Shown one piece after another: positions 10,336 to 17,593 of a DNA stretch of 64,000 nucleotides (within the stretch, counting starts at the first letter, position 1; every line of letters starts with the position of its first letter). Below the pieces are notes generated by a model. It ran no database searches and was not told where the DNA came from. It saw only the letters and a list, made by a program, of their open reading frames with translations. This DNA is from Aliarcobacter sp017996075 (GTDB taxonomy: Bacteria > Campylobacterota > Campylobacteria > Campylobacterales > Arcobacteraceae): the NCBI RefSeq assembly GCF_051062515.1, contig NZ_JAMXEK010000005.1, one strand, 5' to 3'. A program made the position numbers and the translations under genes.

Positions 10336-10383
10336 TTTCTATCCTTTTTATTTTTTTTAATTTAATATATTTTTAGCTTAAAA

Positions 10384-10872
10384 TTAAGCAGCCTCTTCTT
10401 CTTTTTTTCTTCTAAGAGCATCAAGACCAATAGTAAAGTTTCTAACAGGTCCCATCCAAACAGATGCAAGCATTCCAAGAAGTTCTTCTCTTGATGGTAA
10501 TTTAGCAAATGCATTAACTCTAGCAGCATCGCAAATTTCACCTTCAATAATTCCTGATTTAATAGAGAATTTATCTTTTGTAGTAGTTGCAAATTTATCA
10601 GCTACTTTACAAGCTGAAATTTGATCATCAGACCACAAATAAATATTTGTTCCGCTTAAATCAATATCTCCTAAATCAGCCGATTTAACAGCTTGTGCAA
10701 CTAAAGTATTTTTTACAACTTGAACTTTAGTTCCATTTTCTCTTGCATCTTTTCTTAAAACTTCTAACTCTTTATGAGTAAGACCTTTATAATCACAAAC
10801 AACAACAGCTAAAGAGTTTTTAAATTCAACAGATAAAAAATTAATAATTTCTGATTTTTCTTGTCTAGTCAT
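10384..10872 (-). CDS. rplJ: 50S ribosomal protein L10
   Basis: L10 anchors L7/L12 dimers to the ribosomal stalk base. The 162-residue sequence has the N-terminal RNA-binding region (VVVCDYKGLTHKELEVLRKDARENG, about 22-46) and the C-terminal helix that binds L7/L12 dimers. It ends in a charged KKEEEAA tail. A Shine-Dalgarno sequence (AGGAGG, complement of 10877-10882) sits just upstream of the ATG. The 160-base gap before it holds an attenuator and a folded leader, pointing to L10-type autoregulation. Confidence 0.98.
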   Translation of the reverse strand: MTRQEKSEIINFLSVEFKNSLAVVVCDYKGLTHKELEVLRKDARENGTKVQVVKNTLVAQAVKSADLGDIDLSGTNIYLWSDDQISACKVADKFATTTKDKFSIKSGIIEGEICDAARVNAFAKLPSREELLGMLASVWMGPVRNFTIGLDALRRKKEEEAA

Positions 10873-10882
10873 TATATTTTCC

Positions 10883-11010
10883 TCCTTTCAAAACATCATC
10901 CTAGGCGGGACTTACAAAAGAACGAGGAGTTCTTTTACCAGCTGTCTTCAGTTTTATTTCAGTGCTTTGAACACTCAAAAATATTGAACACTTTCAATAT
11001 TTTTGAATGC
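10883..11010 (-). promoter_or_regulatory. Probable ribosomal protein L10 leader (autoregulatory RNA)
   Basis: The region between the attenuator after rplA and rplJ folds well on the minus strand. It contains a 12-bp stem (CAAAAATATTGA) at 10976-11005 with a 6-base loop. Nearer rplJ is a short hairpin AAAAGAAC/GTTCTTTT at about 10917-10936, followed by GTCCCGCCTAGG. Bacteria commonly place an L10-binding leader here to feed back on rplJL. Identification rests on position and foldability, not on a covariance search. Confidence 0.55.
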
Positions 11011-11040
11011 AAAAAATTAGATAAGGAAAACCTTATCTAA
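11011..11040 (-). terminator. Attenuator/terminator between rplA and rplJ
   Basis: On the minus strand a perfect 10-bp stem (TTAGATAAGG, loop TTTT) is followed directly by six T residues. The rplA stop codon lies in its first arm. It should partly terminate rplKA transcripts before rplJL-rpoBC, allowing separate dosing of L1/L11 and L10/L12 with polymerase. Confidence 0.8.
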
Positions 11041-11731
11041 TCTCTAATAATTCCATATTATCTAAAATAACAGATGGACTCATTGTTAAGCTAATTGCTG
11101 CATTAGTAATATATCTTCCTTTTGAAGTTGAAGGTTTAGCTTTATTGATAGCTCCGATGAATGCTTCAGCATTTTCTTTAATAGCTTCTACACTAAAAGA
11201 AACTTTTCCAATAGCAGCTTGCATATTACCTTTTTTATCAACTCTATAAGTTACTTGACCACCTTTTGCATCGTTTACTGCTTTTGTAACATCCATTGTA
11301 ACTGTTCCAGTTTTTGGATTTGGCATTAAACCTTTTGGCCCAAGGATTCTTCCAACTTTTCCTACAATTCCCATACAATCAGGAGTTGCAATTAAAACAT
11401 CAAAGTTGATTTTTCCAGCTTGAATATCATCAGCTAAATCGTCATTTCCAACAATGTCAGCACCTGCAGCTTTTGCTTCATCCATTTTTACACCTTTTGC
11501 AAAAACAGCAACTCTTACAGTTTTTCCTGTACCATTTGGAAGAACAACAGCTCCTCTAATCATTTGATCTGCATGTCTTGGATCTACATTCAAGTTAAGT
11601 GCAATTTCAACACTCTCATCAAATTTAGCAGATTTTAAATCTCTTACTAAATTACAAGCATCAGCTAAAGAGTACTTTCTATCTTCAACTTTTGCACTTA
11701 ACGCTTTATATCTTTTTGAAACTTTTGCCAT
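11033..11731 (-). CDS. rplA: 50S ribosomal protein L1
   Basis: L1 binds 23S rRNA at the E-site stalk and in many bacteria represses its own operon. The 232-residue length is typical. The sequence contains LNVDPRHADQMIRGAVVLPNGTGK (about 47-70) and the conserved GKVGRILGPKGLMPNPKTGTV (about 124-144). It follows rplK with an 80-base gap and ends inside an intrinsic terminator hairpin, so it closes the rplK-rplA unit. Confidence 0.98.
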   Translation of the reverse strand: MAKVSKRYKALSAKVEDRKYSLADACNLVRDLKSAKFDESVEIALNLNVDPRHADQMIRGAVVLPNGTGKTVRVAVFAKGVKMDEAKAAGADIVGNDDLADDIQAGKINFDVLIATPDCMGIVGKVGRILGPKGLMPNPKTGTVTMDVTKAVNDAKGGQVTYRVDKKGNMQAAIGKVSFSVEAIKENAEAFIGAINKAKPSTSKGRYITNAAISLTMSPSVILDNMELLEIR

Positions 11732-11811
11732 ATTTTTCTCCGCAATTTTTATTTTTTTTTGCTACCACTTAATTTAAAGGCTAGTGGTTATACCTTAATA
11801 TAAATACAGAA

Positions 11812-12237
11812 TTATAATTCTGTATCAATTCCTATAGATCTTGCACTTCCAGCTACAATTTTTGCAGCAACTTCTCTATCATCAGTATTTAAATCTTTGA
11901 TTTTCATATCAACGATTTCCATAATTTGTTCTTTTGATAGTTTTCCAATTTTTTGTTTAAGTGGATTACTACTTCCTTTTTTAATTCCTGAAATTTTTTT
12001 AATAAGTTCAGTCATTGGTGGTTGTTTTACTTCAAAAGTAAAGCTTTTATCTGTATAAATTGTAAGAACAACTGGTAATCTATATCCAGCTTTATCTTTA
12101 GTTTTTTCGTTAAATGCTTTACAAAATTCCATAATGTTAACACCTCTTTGCCCAAGAGCTGGTCCAACTGGAGGTGAAGGATTTGCCGCACCTGCAGGTA
12201 TTTGTAGTTTTAAATATCCTTGAACTTTTTTAGCCAT
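11812..12237 (-). CDS. rplK: 50S ribosomal protein L11
   Basis: L11 binds the GTPase-associated centre of 23S rRNA. The 141-residue protein starts AKKVQGYLKLQIPAGAANPSPPVGPALGQRG, with the proline-rich N-terminal motif at about 19-30 typical of L11, and has the C-terminal rRNA-binding domain (KEQIMEIVDMKIKDLNT). It sits between nusG and rplA on the minus strand in the canonical order. Confidence 0.98.
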   Translation of the reverse strand: MAKKVQGYLKLQIPAGAANPSPPVGPALGQRGVNIMEFCKAFNEKTKDKAGYRLPVVLTIYTDKSFTFEVKQPPMTELIKKISGIKKGSSNPLKQKIGKLSKEQIMEIVDMKIKDLNTDDREVAAKIVAGSARSIGIDTEL

Positions 12238-12279
12238 ATTGCTATTCCTTTAAAAATTATAATGATTTTAATGATTAGA

Positions 12280-12324
12280 CATTAGGCAAAAAAACTAAGT
12301 TGAAGCAAGTTTCTTTGCCTAATG
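12280..12324 (-). other. RNA hairpin between nusG and rplK
   Basis: A perfect 11-bp inverted repeat (arms CATTAGGCAAA at 12280-12290 and its complement at 12314-12324) encloses a 23-base loop. It lies in the 100-base gap between nusG and rplK. No T tract follows, so it may be a leader structure or processing site for rplK-rplA. Confidence 0.4.
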
Positions 12325-12337
12325 CCTAAATTAAAAG

Positions 12338-12865
12338 TTAAACTATTCTCTCTACTTGTGTATAAGAGATTTCAACTGGAGTATTTCTTCCAAATATAGA
12401 TACATTTAATTTAAGTACCCCAGAAACCAAATCAAAATTCTCAACTATTCCATTGAAATTTGCAAATGGTCCTTCATTTATTCTTACCATCTCACCTTCA
12501 TCAAAAGATATTTTTGGTTTTGCTGCTGCTTTATTTTTAGCTTTTTCTAAAATAAGATTTATATCTTTATCGCTTAAAGCTGTTGGCTTTTTTGACTCAC
12601 CAATAAATCTTCCAACTTTTGGCATTGATTGAATTCTATGCCATAAAGCAGTATCTAAATCGATTTTTGCAAAAGCATAAGCTGGATACAAAGGTCTTTC
12701 AATAATTGTTTTTTTACCTTTTTTTACTTCGATTAAATCTTCAGTTGGTACTAATACTTCAGCAATTCTATCATCAGCCATCTCATCTGCTAGTTTTAAC
12801 ATAGCTTTTTTAACAGATAATTCACTTCCCGAATATGTCTGAATTGCATACCATTTATGTGCCAT
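12338..12865 (-). CDS. nusG: Transcription termination/antitermination protein NusG
   Basis: NusG binds the polymerase clamp and links it to Rho or the ribosome. The 175-residue protein has the NGN domain at the N-terminus (MAHKWYAIQTYSGSE, then IERPLYPAYAFAKID near 75-90) and a C-terminal KOW motif around 121-145 (FDEGEMVRINEGPFANFNG). It follows secE with a 9-base gap, the standard secE-nusG pairing. Confidence 0.98.
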   Translation of the reverse strand: MAHKWYAIQTYSGSELSVKKAMLKLADEMADDRIAEVLVPTEDLIEVKKGKKTIIERPLYPAYAFAKIDLDTALWHRIQSMPKVGRFIGESKKPTALSDKDINLILEKAKNKAAAKPKISFDEGEMVRINEGPFANFNGIVENFDLVSGVLKLNVSIFGRNTPVEISYTQVERIV

Positions 12866-12874
12866 TTTTATTCC

Positions 12875-13069
12875 TTATTTAATTACTGAAGATAGAGTAA
12901 AAGACATTGCTCCATCAATCATTGCAAGATATAAAGCTATTACTGTAACAACAATAAAAACAGATATATAAGCTGTTTTTATTTGTGCTTTAACTGGAAA
13001 TATAACCTTAGCTAATTCTGATTTTACATTGTTTATATAGTTACTAGCTTTGCTCACATCTTTCTCCAT
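12875..13069 (-). CDS. secE: Preprotein translocase subunit SecE
   Basis: SecE clamps the SecY channel in the inner membrane. This short 64-residue form has one membrane segment (about 31-53, AYISVFIVVTVIALYLAMIDG) preceded by the amphipathic helix YINNVKSELAKVIFP. Single-span SecE proteins are usual outside the enterobacteria. It lies between tRNA-Trp and nusG, where secE is nearly always found. Confidence 0.95.
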   Translation of the reverse strand: MEKDVSKASNYINNVKSELAKVIFPVKAQIKTAYISVFIVVTVIALYLAMIDGAMSFTLSSVIK

Positions 13070-13133
13070 TTTAAATTTTGTTCTAAATTTTTTAAAAAAA
13101 TTTTAATAAAATCTCTTTAAAAAACTTCAATAG

Positions 13134-13209
13134 TGGCAGGCCAGGAGGGATTCGAACCCCCAGCACTCGGATTTGGAATCCGATGCTCTACCATTGGAGC
13201 TACTAGCCT
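13134..13209 (-). tRNA. tRNA-Trp (CCA)
   Basis: The minus strand folds as a 76-base tRNA. The acceptor AGGCTAG pairs with CTGGCCT (one G-U), the T arm carries GGTTCGAATCC, and the encoded 3' end is CCA. The anticodon loop reads CCA, giving tryptophan. It sits between rpmG and secE, a location conserved in many bacteria. Confidence 0.97.
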
Positions 13210-13215
13210 ACAAAA

Positions 13216-13238
13216 GCTTGAGAGAAACTCTCTCAAGC
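13216..13238 (-). other. Hairpin between rpmG and tRNA-Trp
   Basis: A perfect 9-bp stem (GCTTGAGAG, loop of five) is followed on the minus strand by only four T residues and then the tRNA. It could be a weak attenuator or a processing signal that separates the rpmG mRNA from the tRNA. Confidence 0.5.
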
Positions 13239-13248
13239 AAAATTGTTC

Positions 13249-13416
13249 TTAAGATTTTAACTTCACTTCTTTGTGAGTAGTGTGTTTTTTCAATCTTGGA
13301 CAATATTTTCTAACTTCAAACTTTTCAGTATGAGTTTTTGGATTTTTCCAAGTAGTGTAGTTAATATCTCCACTCTCTTGGCATTTTAATCCTATTTTAA
13401 TTCTTACAGCTGCCAT
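13249..13416 (-). CDS. rpmG: 50S ribosomal protein L33
   Basis: This 55-residue protein begins MAAVRIKIGLKCQESGDINY and continues TTWKNPKTHTEKFEVRKYCP, the standard L33 sequence. The first zinc-site cysteine is at residue 12 and CP at 39-40; the usual CxxC pairs are not complete, so it is probably a zinc-independent form. It lies directly after tuf (9-base gap) and before tRNA-Trp and secE, the classic tuf-rpmG-trnW-secE-nusG order. Confidence 0.96.
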   Translation of the reverse strand: MAAVRIKIGLKCQESGDINYTTWKNPKTHTEKFEVRKYCPRLKKHTTHKEVKLKS

Positions 13417-13425
13417 AAAGAATCC

Positions 13426-14634
13426 TTATTTGATGATTTCTGAAATAACTCCAGCACCAACAGTTCTTCCACCTTCTCTAATAGCGAACTTTGTTCCTTT
13501 TTCAAGAGCGATTGGAGCAACTAAAGTAACAGTCATCTCTACATTATCACCTGGCATAACCATTTCAGTACCTTCATTTAATACACAAGAACCTGTAACG
13601 TCTGTTGTTCTAACATAGAATTGTGGTCTATATCCACTAAAGAATGGAGTATGTCTTCCACCTTCTTCTTTTGAAAGAATATAAACTTCACATTTAAATT
13701 CTGTATGAGGTTTAATTGTTCCTGGCTTACAAAGAACTTGTCCTCTTTCAACCTCTTCTTTTTTAACACCTCTTAAAAGAACTCCACAGTTGTCTCCAGC
13801 TTGACCTTGATCCATCTCTTTTCTAAACATTTCAACACCAGTAACTGTAGTTTTTCTAGTATCTCCAAATCCAACGATTTCGATCTCTTCACCAACTTTA
13901 ATAGTTCCAAGCTCAATTCTTCCAGTAACAACTGTTCCTCTTCCTGAAATTGAGAATACATCTTCAACAGGCATTAAGAATGGTTTTTCTGTATCTCTTT
14001 CTGGAGTTGGGATATACTCATCAACTGCATCCATTAATGCAACGATTTTTTCTCCCCATGGTCCAACTGTACCAGCTTTTGCTTCTTCTAATGCTTTAAA
14101 TGCTGAACCAGCAATGATTGGAGTATCATCACCTGGGAAATCATAAGTAGAAAGTAACTCTCTAATTTCCATTTCAACTAATTCTATCATCTCATCTTTA
14201 TCAGACGGATCTAATTGATCTTCTTTATTTAAGAATACAACTATATAAGGAACTCCAACTTGTTTAGAAAGTAGGATATGCTCTCTAGTTTGTGCCATTG
14301 GACCATCAGTTGAAGCGATAACTAAAATAGCTCCATCCATTTGAGCAGCACCTGTAATCATGTTTTTAACATAATCGGCGTGACCTGGACAATCTACGTG
14401 TGCATAGTGTCTTTTAGCTGTTTCATACTCAATATGAGAAGTAGCAATAGTAATTCCTCTTTCTCTTTCTTCTGGAGCATTATCGATTTGATCGTAATCT
14501 CTCATCTCTCCACCATATTTTACAGCTAGAACTGCAGATATTGCTGCTGTTGTAGTAGTTTTACCGTGGTCAACGTGACCAATTGTACCGATATTTACGT
14601 GCGGTTTATTTCTTGAAAACTTTTCTTTTGCCAT
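13426..14634 (-). CDS. tuf: Elongation factor Tu
   Basis: EF-Tu delivers aminoacyl-tRNA to the ribosome. The 402-residue protein shows all G motifs: GHVDHGKT at 19-26, DCPGHADY near 81-88 and NKED near 137-140. Domains 2 and 3 follow (SISGRGTVVTGRIELG, GYRPQFYVRTTDVTG). It is the only tuf copy in the window. It is preceded by tRNA-Tyr and tRNA-Gly, like E. coli tufB, and by a structured leader. Confidence 0.99.
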   Translation of the reverse strand: MAKEKFSRNKPHVNIGTIGHVDHGKTTTTAAISAVLAVKYGGEMRDYDQIDNAPEERERGITIATSHIEYETAKRHYAHVDCPGHADYVKNMITGAAQMDGAILVIASTDGPMAQTREHILLSKQVGVPYIVVFLNKEDQLDPSDKDEMIELVEMEIRELLSTYDFPGDDTPIIAGSAFKALEEAKAGTVGPWGEKIVALMDAVDEYIPTPERDTEKPFLMPVEDVFSISGRGTVVTGRIELGTIKVGEEIEIVGFGDTRKTTVTGVEMFRKEMDQGQAGDNCGVLLRGVKKEEVERGQVLCKPGTIKPHTEFKCEVYILSKEEGGRHTPFFSGYRPQFYVRTTDVTGSCVLNEGTEMVMPGDNVEMTVTLVAPIALEKGTKFAIREGGRTVGAGVISEIIK

Positions 14635-14677
14635 AGGAATTTCCCCTTCTAAATTTATTTTTATTTTTGCTTAATTG

Positions 14678-14721
14678 CCCTCTGAGTAGATAAGCCAATA
14701 AGGGCTTCTCTATTCAGAGGG
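14678..14721 (-). promoter_or_regulatory. Long hairpin in the tuf leader
   Basis: A nearly perfect inverted repeat of about 19 bp (CCCTCTGAGTAGATAAGCC against GGGCTTCTCTATTCAGAGGG, loop of five) lies 44 bases upstream of the tuf start. No T tract follows on the minus strand. It could protect or process the tuf mRNA after cleavage from the upstream tRNAs. Confidence 0.55.
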
Positions 14722-14748
14722 GATTTGTTTTCACAAATTGTGATGAGT

Positions 14749-14754
14749 ATTATA
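14749..14754 (-). promoter_or_regulatory. Candidate tuf -10 element
   Basis: A consensus TATAAT lies on the minus strand about 115 bases before the tuf start and upstream of the long leader hairpin. No good -35 is seen, which is common in Campylobacterota. A second TATAAT is at 14821-14826. These may give tuf its own promoter in addition to read-through from the tRNA promoter. Confidence 0.35.
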
Positions 14755-14783
14755 TTAATAAAATACTAAAAATTAAATTAATT

Positions 14784-14837
14784 GGGAGTATAAATTGTAG
14801 AGTTATAAAAATAATGTGCAATTATAACTCAGCTCCC
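14784..14837 (-). other. Nested inverted repeat after tRNA-Gly
   Basis: Outer arms GGGAG/CTCCC (14784-14788 and 14833-14837) enclose inner 7-bp arms GAGTTAT/ATAACTC (14800-14806 and 14824-14830). The structure lies between tRNA-Gly and the tuf leader and could guide tRNA 3' processing. Purely a sequence observation. Confidence 0.35.
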
Positions 14838-14854
14838 AGTAATCAATAAAAAAA

Positions 14855-14931
14855 TGGAGCGGGAGACGAGACTCGAACTCGCGACAGTCTGCTTGGAAGG
14901 CAGAAGCTCTAGCCAACTGAGCTACTCCCGC
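14855..14931 (-). tRNA. tRNA-Gly (TCC)
   Basis: The minus strand gives a 77-base tRNA. Its acceptor is GCGGGAG/CTCCCGC, its anticodon stem is CTGCC/GGCAG-type with TCC in the loop, the T arm has GAGTTCGAGTC, and CCA is encoded. It is the last of four tRNAs before tuf. Confidence 0.97.
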
Positions 14932-14941
14932 AACATTTGCG

Positions 14942-15026
14942 TGGTGGTGAGAGAAGGATTTGAACCTTCGAAGCCGTAGGCGGCGGATTTACAGTCCGCA
15001 GGATTTGACCACTCTCCAACCTCACC
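14942..15026 (-). tRNA. tRNA-Tyr (GTA)
   Basis: An 85-base tRNA with acceptor GGTGAGG/TCTCACC, anticodon loop CTGTAAA (GTA, tyrosine), a long class II variable arm and encoded CCA. It lies 10 bases upstream of tRNA-Gly. Confidence 0.97.
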
Positions 15027-15086
15027 ATATAAAAATTATTGCTCTGGTCAAGCGCTGTTTTTTAAAACTTACGCACGACTAAAAAA

Positions 15087-15163
15087 TGGAGCTGGTGAAG
15101 GGAGTTGAACCCCCGACCTGCTGATTACAAATCAGCTGCTCTAGCCAACTGAGCTACACCAGC
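15087..15163 (-). tRNA. tRNA-Thr (TGT)
   Basis: A 77-base tRNA with acceptor GCTGGTG/CACCAGC, anticodon loop TTTGTAA (TGT, threonine), T arm GGGTTCAACTC and encoded CCA. It lies between tRNA-Phe and tRNA-Tyr. Confidence 0.97.
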
Positions 15164-15179
15164 ATCCATAAAATCAAAA

Positions 15180-15255
15180 TGGTGGCTCGAGACAGAATCG
15201 AACTGTCGACACAAGGATTTTCAATCCTTTGCTCTACCGACTGAGCTATCGAGCC
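15180..15255 (-). tRNA. tRNA-Phe (GAA)
   Basis: A 76-base tRNA with acceptor GGCTCGA/TCGAGCC, the invariant TA at 8-9, anticodon loop TTGAAAA (GAA, phenylalanine), T arm CAGTTCGATTC and encoded CCA. It is the first gene of the tRNA-tuf block, about 12 bases after the predicted transcription start. Confidence 0.97.
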
Positions 15256-15273
15256 ACTTCAAATTGGAGTGAG

Positions 15274-15301
15274 ATTATACAGAGTAGTTTATTAATTTCA
15301 A
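15274..15301 (-). promoter_or_regulatory. Sigma-70 promoter of the tRNA-tuf-rpl-rpo block
   Basis: On the minus strand TTGAAA (15296-15301) and TATAAT (15274-15279) are separated by 16 bases, with a TG one base before the -10 (extended -10). The -35 overlaps the last codons of murD. It is well placed to start transcription just before tRNA-Phe. Confidence 0.8.
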
Positions 15302-16458
15302 CTTAAACTTTTTACAAATTTCTTAAATTCATCGCCTCTATGTGCATAAGATTTGAATTGATCAAGGGATGCTGCAGCTGGTGATAGTATTCCTATACTA
15401 TTCTCTTTTAAGTTTTTATCTATATTTTTAACTGCTTGCTCTAAATACTCACACTTTACACAAGATATTTTGAACTCTTCACAGTAATTTAAAACTCTTT
15501 GAGTGTTACTTCCTATTGCATAAATAACAATATCTAAATTTTTTATATTTTCAAAAAGAGGTTTTAAGCTTGCACCCTTATCATCACCACCAATAATAAT
15601 ATGTATGTTTTTATCTTTATATGGCACTAATGCATTTATTGTTGCATCATAATTTGTAGCTTTACTATCATCAATCCATAATCTATTTTTACTATCTTTA
15701 AACTCTTCAACTTTGTGTTTATCAATCTTATAAGAGTTAATTAAATCATAATCTACATCACCAAAAATTATCTTTCTTGAAACCATTGCCATTATAGCAT
15801 CTAGCAAGAATGGTTCATTGAACTTTATTTTACTCTTATCAATTTTAAAATGATTACATAAATCATCACTTGAATTATAATATATTGTATGAGCAGATGT
15901 TTTAAAATCTTTATATAAGGCTGGAATAATAGCAACATCTGTTTCACTCATAAGTTCTAAAGGTTTTAACTTTGCTTTTTTATATTCATCAAAATTTCCA
16001 TGCCAAGTTATATGATCTTCTGTTATTGGTAAAAGAATATAGATATTTGGTTTTGCTTTTTTTGTATAGTGAAGTGTAAATGATGATGTTTCAAGTATCC
16101 AAATTTTCTTATCTTTATTTAATCCACTCAAAGGAACACCAATATTACCACCATAACAAGAATCAAATTTCTCAAGTAGGTACTGGGACATTTGAGTTGT
16201 TGTAGTTTTTCCATTTGTTCCACTAATCCAAATAGTAAAAGGCATTTCATCATAAAATAGATCATAATCACTAATAATATTTTTTGATGCGAGCACAAGT
16301 TTATTATGTGGTGGCATTCCAGGGCTTACAATAGTTAAATCATTTGAATTTTTATCAAAAGATTCTAAGTCATTGTCATCATATAAAATAGCATCTGGAA
16401 ATCTTTTTTTCAAAGCAAGTGCTGTTTTACCTTTTCCTAAAATTCTTAAATTTTGCAT
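15298..16458 (-). CDS. murD: UDP-N-acetylmuramoyl-L-alanine--D-glutamate ligase
   Basis: MurD adds D-glutamate to UDP-MurNAc-L-alanine in the cytoplasm, using ATP. With the start chosen here the protein has 386 residues, on the short side for the family. The ATP-binding motif GTNGKTTTT is at 80-88, followed by the GGNIGVPL segment. The C-terminal domain has DDSKATNYDA and the late SPAAASLDQFKSYAHRGDEF signature. A longer frame starts at 16518 inside mraY, but MQNLRILGKGK at 16458 has a GAG ribosome binding site and begins the true Rossmann-like domain. It follows mraY by 2 bases, so the two are coupled. Confidence 0.95.
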   Translation of the reverse strand: MQNLRILGKGKTALALKKRFPDAILYDDNDLESFDKNSNDLTIVSPGMPPHNKLVLASKNIISDYDLFYDEMPFTIWISGTNGKTTTTQMSQYLLEKFDSCYGGNIGVPLSGLNKDKKIWILETSSFTLHYTKKAKPNIYILLPITEDHITWHGNFDEYKKAKLKPLELMSETDVAIIPALYKDFKTSAHTIYYNSSDDLCNHFKIDKSKIKFNEPFLLDAIMAMVSRKIIFGDVDYDLINSYKIDKHKVEEFKDSKNRLWIDDSKATNYDATINALVPYKDKNIHIIIGGDDKGASLKPLFENIKNLDIVIYAIGSNTQRVLNYCEEFKISCVKCEYLEQAVKNIDKNLKENSIGILSPAAASLDQFKSYAHRGDEFKKFVKSLS

Positions 16459-16460
16459 TT

Positions 16461-17522
16461 TTATCTCAACTTTAAACTTAGTAGTGCAACAAGATTTGCC
16501 ATAAAAGATATTATCCAAAATCGCACAATTATTTTATTCTCTTTCCAACCTTTTTGTTCAAAATGGTGGTGAATAGGAGCCATTAAAAAAACTCTTTTTT
16601 GTCTTAATTTATATGAACCAACTTGTAACATAACTGAAACTGTCTCTAAAACAAATATAAATCCAATAGCTATCAGTAAAATTTCAGATTTTGCAACAAT
16701 TGCTAAATAACCCATAAATGCACCTAAAGGTAAAGAACCACTATCTCCCATAAAAACTTCAGCAGGATAAGCATTAAACCACAAAAACCCAATTAAAGCA
16801 CCAATAATTGCAGCTCCCATAATTGCTAACTCTCCAGCTATACTAATATTTGGCATTAATAAATAGTTCGCAAAACCAATATGACCAACAACATAAACCA
16901 AAATTGATAAAGTTGAAAATGCTAATATTGATGGAACAGTTGCCAAACCATCAAGCCCATCTGTAAGATTTACAGCATTTGAAGAACCAACAATTATAAA
17001 CATCCAAAAAATAATAGCTAAAATTCCCATTTCAAATATAGGAAATTTGTAAAATGGTATATACAAATCGCTCGTATGTCCAAGATAAAATAGTAGTGCT
17101 ACAACAAATCCCGCACTTATAAACTGTAAAAAAAGTTTCATTCTTGCACTAAGCCCTGCACTATTTTTTGCTTTTAAAATTTTTGATAAATCATCTTTTA
17201 TACCAATTAATGAAAACAAAGCAAGAGTCAAAAGCCCACCAATAATATAAAAATTGTTTAATTTTGCTGTTAGTATTGTTGCAATAATTGTGGAAAATAT
17301 AAAAACAACTCCACCCATAGTAGGAGTTCCTGCTTTTGCTTGATGTGCTTGTGGTGCTAGTTCATAGATAGGTTGTGAAGCTTTTTTACTTTTTGCCCAA
17401 CTTATAAATTTTGGCATTAGATACATTGTAAAAACAAAAGCTAAAAAGAAGCTAATTCCTGCACGAACTGAAATATATTGAAAAATGTTTATTTCTAAAT
17501 GTCTGTAGAGCCAATAAAACAA
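16461..17522 (-). CDS. mraY: Phospho-N-acetylmuramoyl-pentapeptide-transferase
   Basis: MraY transfers phospho-MurNAc-pentapeptide to undecaprenyl phosphate, making lipid I at the inner membrane. The 353-residue protein is highly hydrophobic with about ten membrane spans. It has APQAHQAKAGTPTMGG (about 56-71), the catalytic IGIKDDLSK and NAVNLTDGLDGLA segments, VFMGDSGSLPLG, and APIHHHFEQKGWKE near the C-terminus. It pairs with murD downstream. It is divergent from gpmI across a 71-base gap that must hold both promoters. Confidence 0.97.
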   Translation of the reverse strand: MFYWLYRHLEINIFQYISVRAGISFFLAFVFTMYLMPKFISWAKSKKASQPIYELAPQAHQAKAGTPTMGGVVFIFSTIIATILTAKLNNFYIIGGLLTLALFSLIGIKDDLSKILKAKNSAGLSARMKLFLQFISAGFVVALLFYLGHTSDLYIPFYKFPIFEMGILAIIFWMFIIVGSSNAVNLTDGLDGLATVPSILAFSTLSILVYVVGHIGFANYLLMPNISIAGELAIMGAAIIGALIGFLWFNAYPAEVFMGDSGSLPLGAFMGYLAIVAKSEILLIAIGFIFVLETVSVMLQVGSYKLRQKRVFLMAPIHHHFEQKGWKENKIIVRFWIISFMANLVALLSLKLR

Positions 17523-17537
17523 AATTAAACCTTAGAT

Positions 17538-17565
17538 TTGATAAAATATTGTGAGATTATATAAT
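17538..17565 (+). promoter_or_regulatory. Promoter of the gpmI operon
   Basis: TTGATA (17538-17543) and TATAAT (17560-17565) are 16 bases apart, about 28 bases before the gpmI ATG, with AAAGG as ribosome binding site. A TATAAT on the opposite strand at 17556-17561 overlaps it and could serve mraY, so the two promoters may exclude each other. Confidence 0.7.
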
Positions 17566-17593
17566 ATTTAAGTTTTTAAAAGGTTTAAACAAA

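Noticed and set aside
10010..10360. A 116-codon plus-strand frame opposite rplL
   Set aside because: It is the antisense of rplL; Ala/Ser-rich composition follows from the L7/L12 codons.
14678..14721. An additional tRNA or small RNA gene before tuf
   Set aside because: The long stem has a 5-base loop and no tRNA arms; it is better seen as a leader hairpin.
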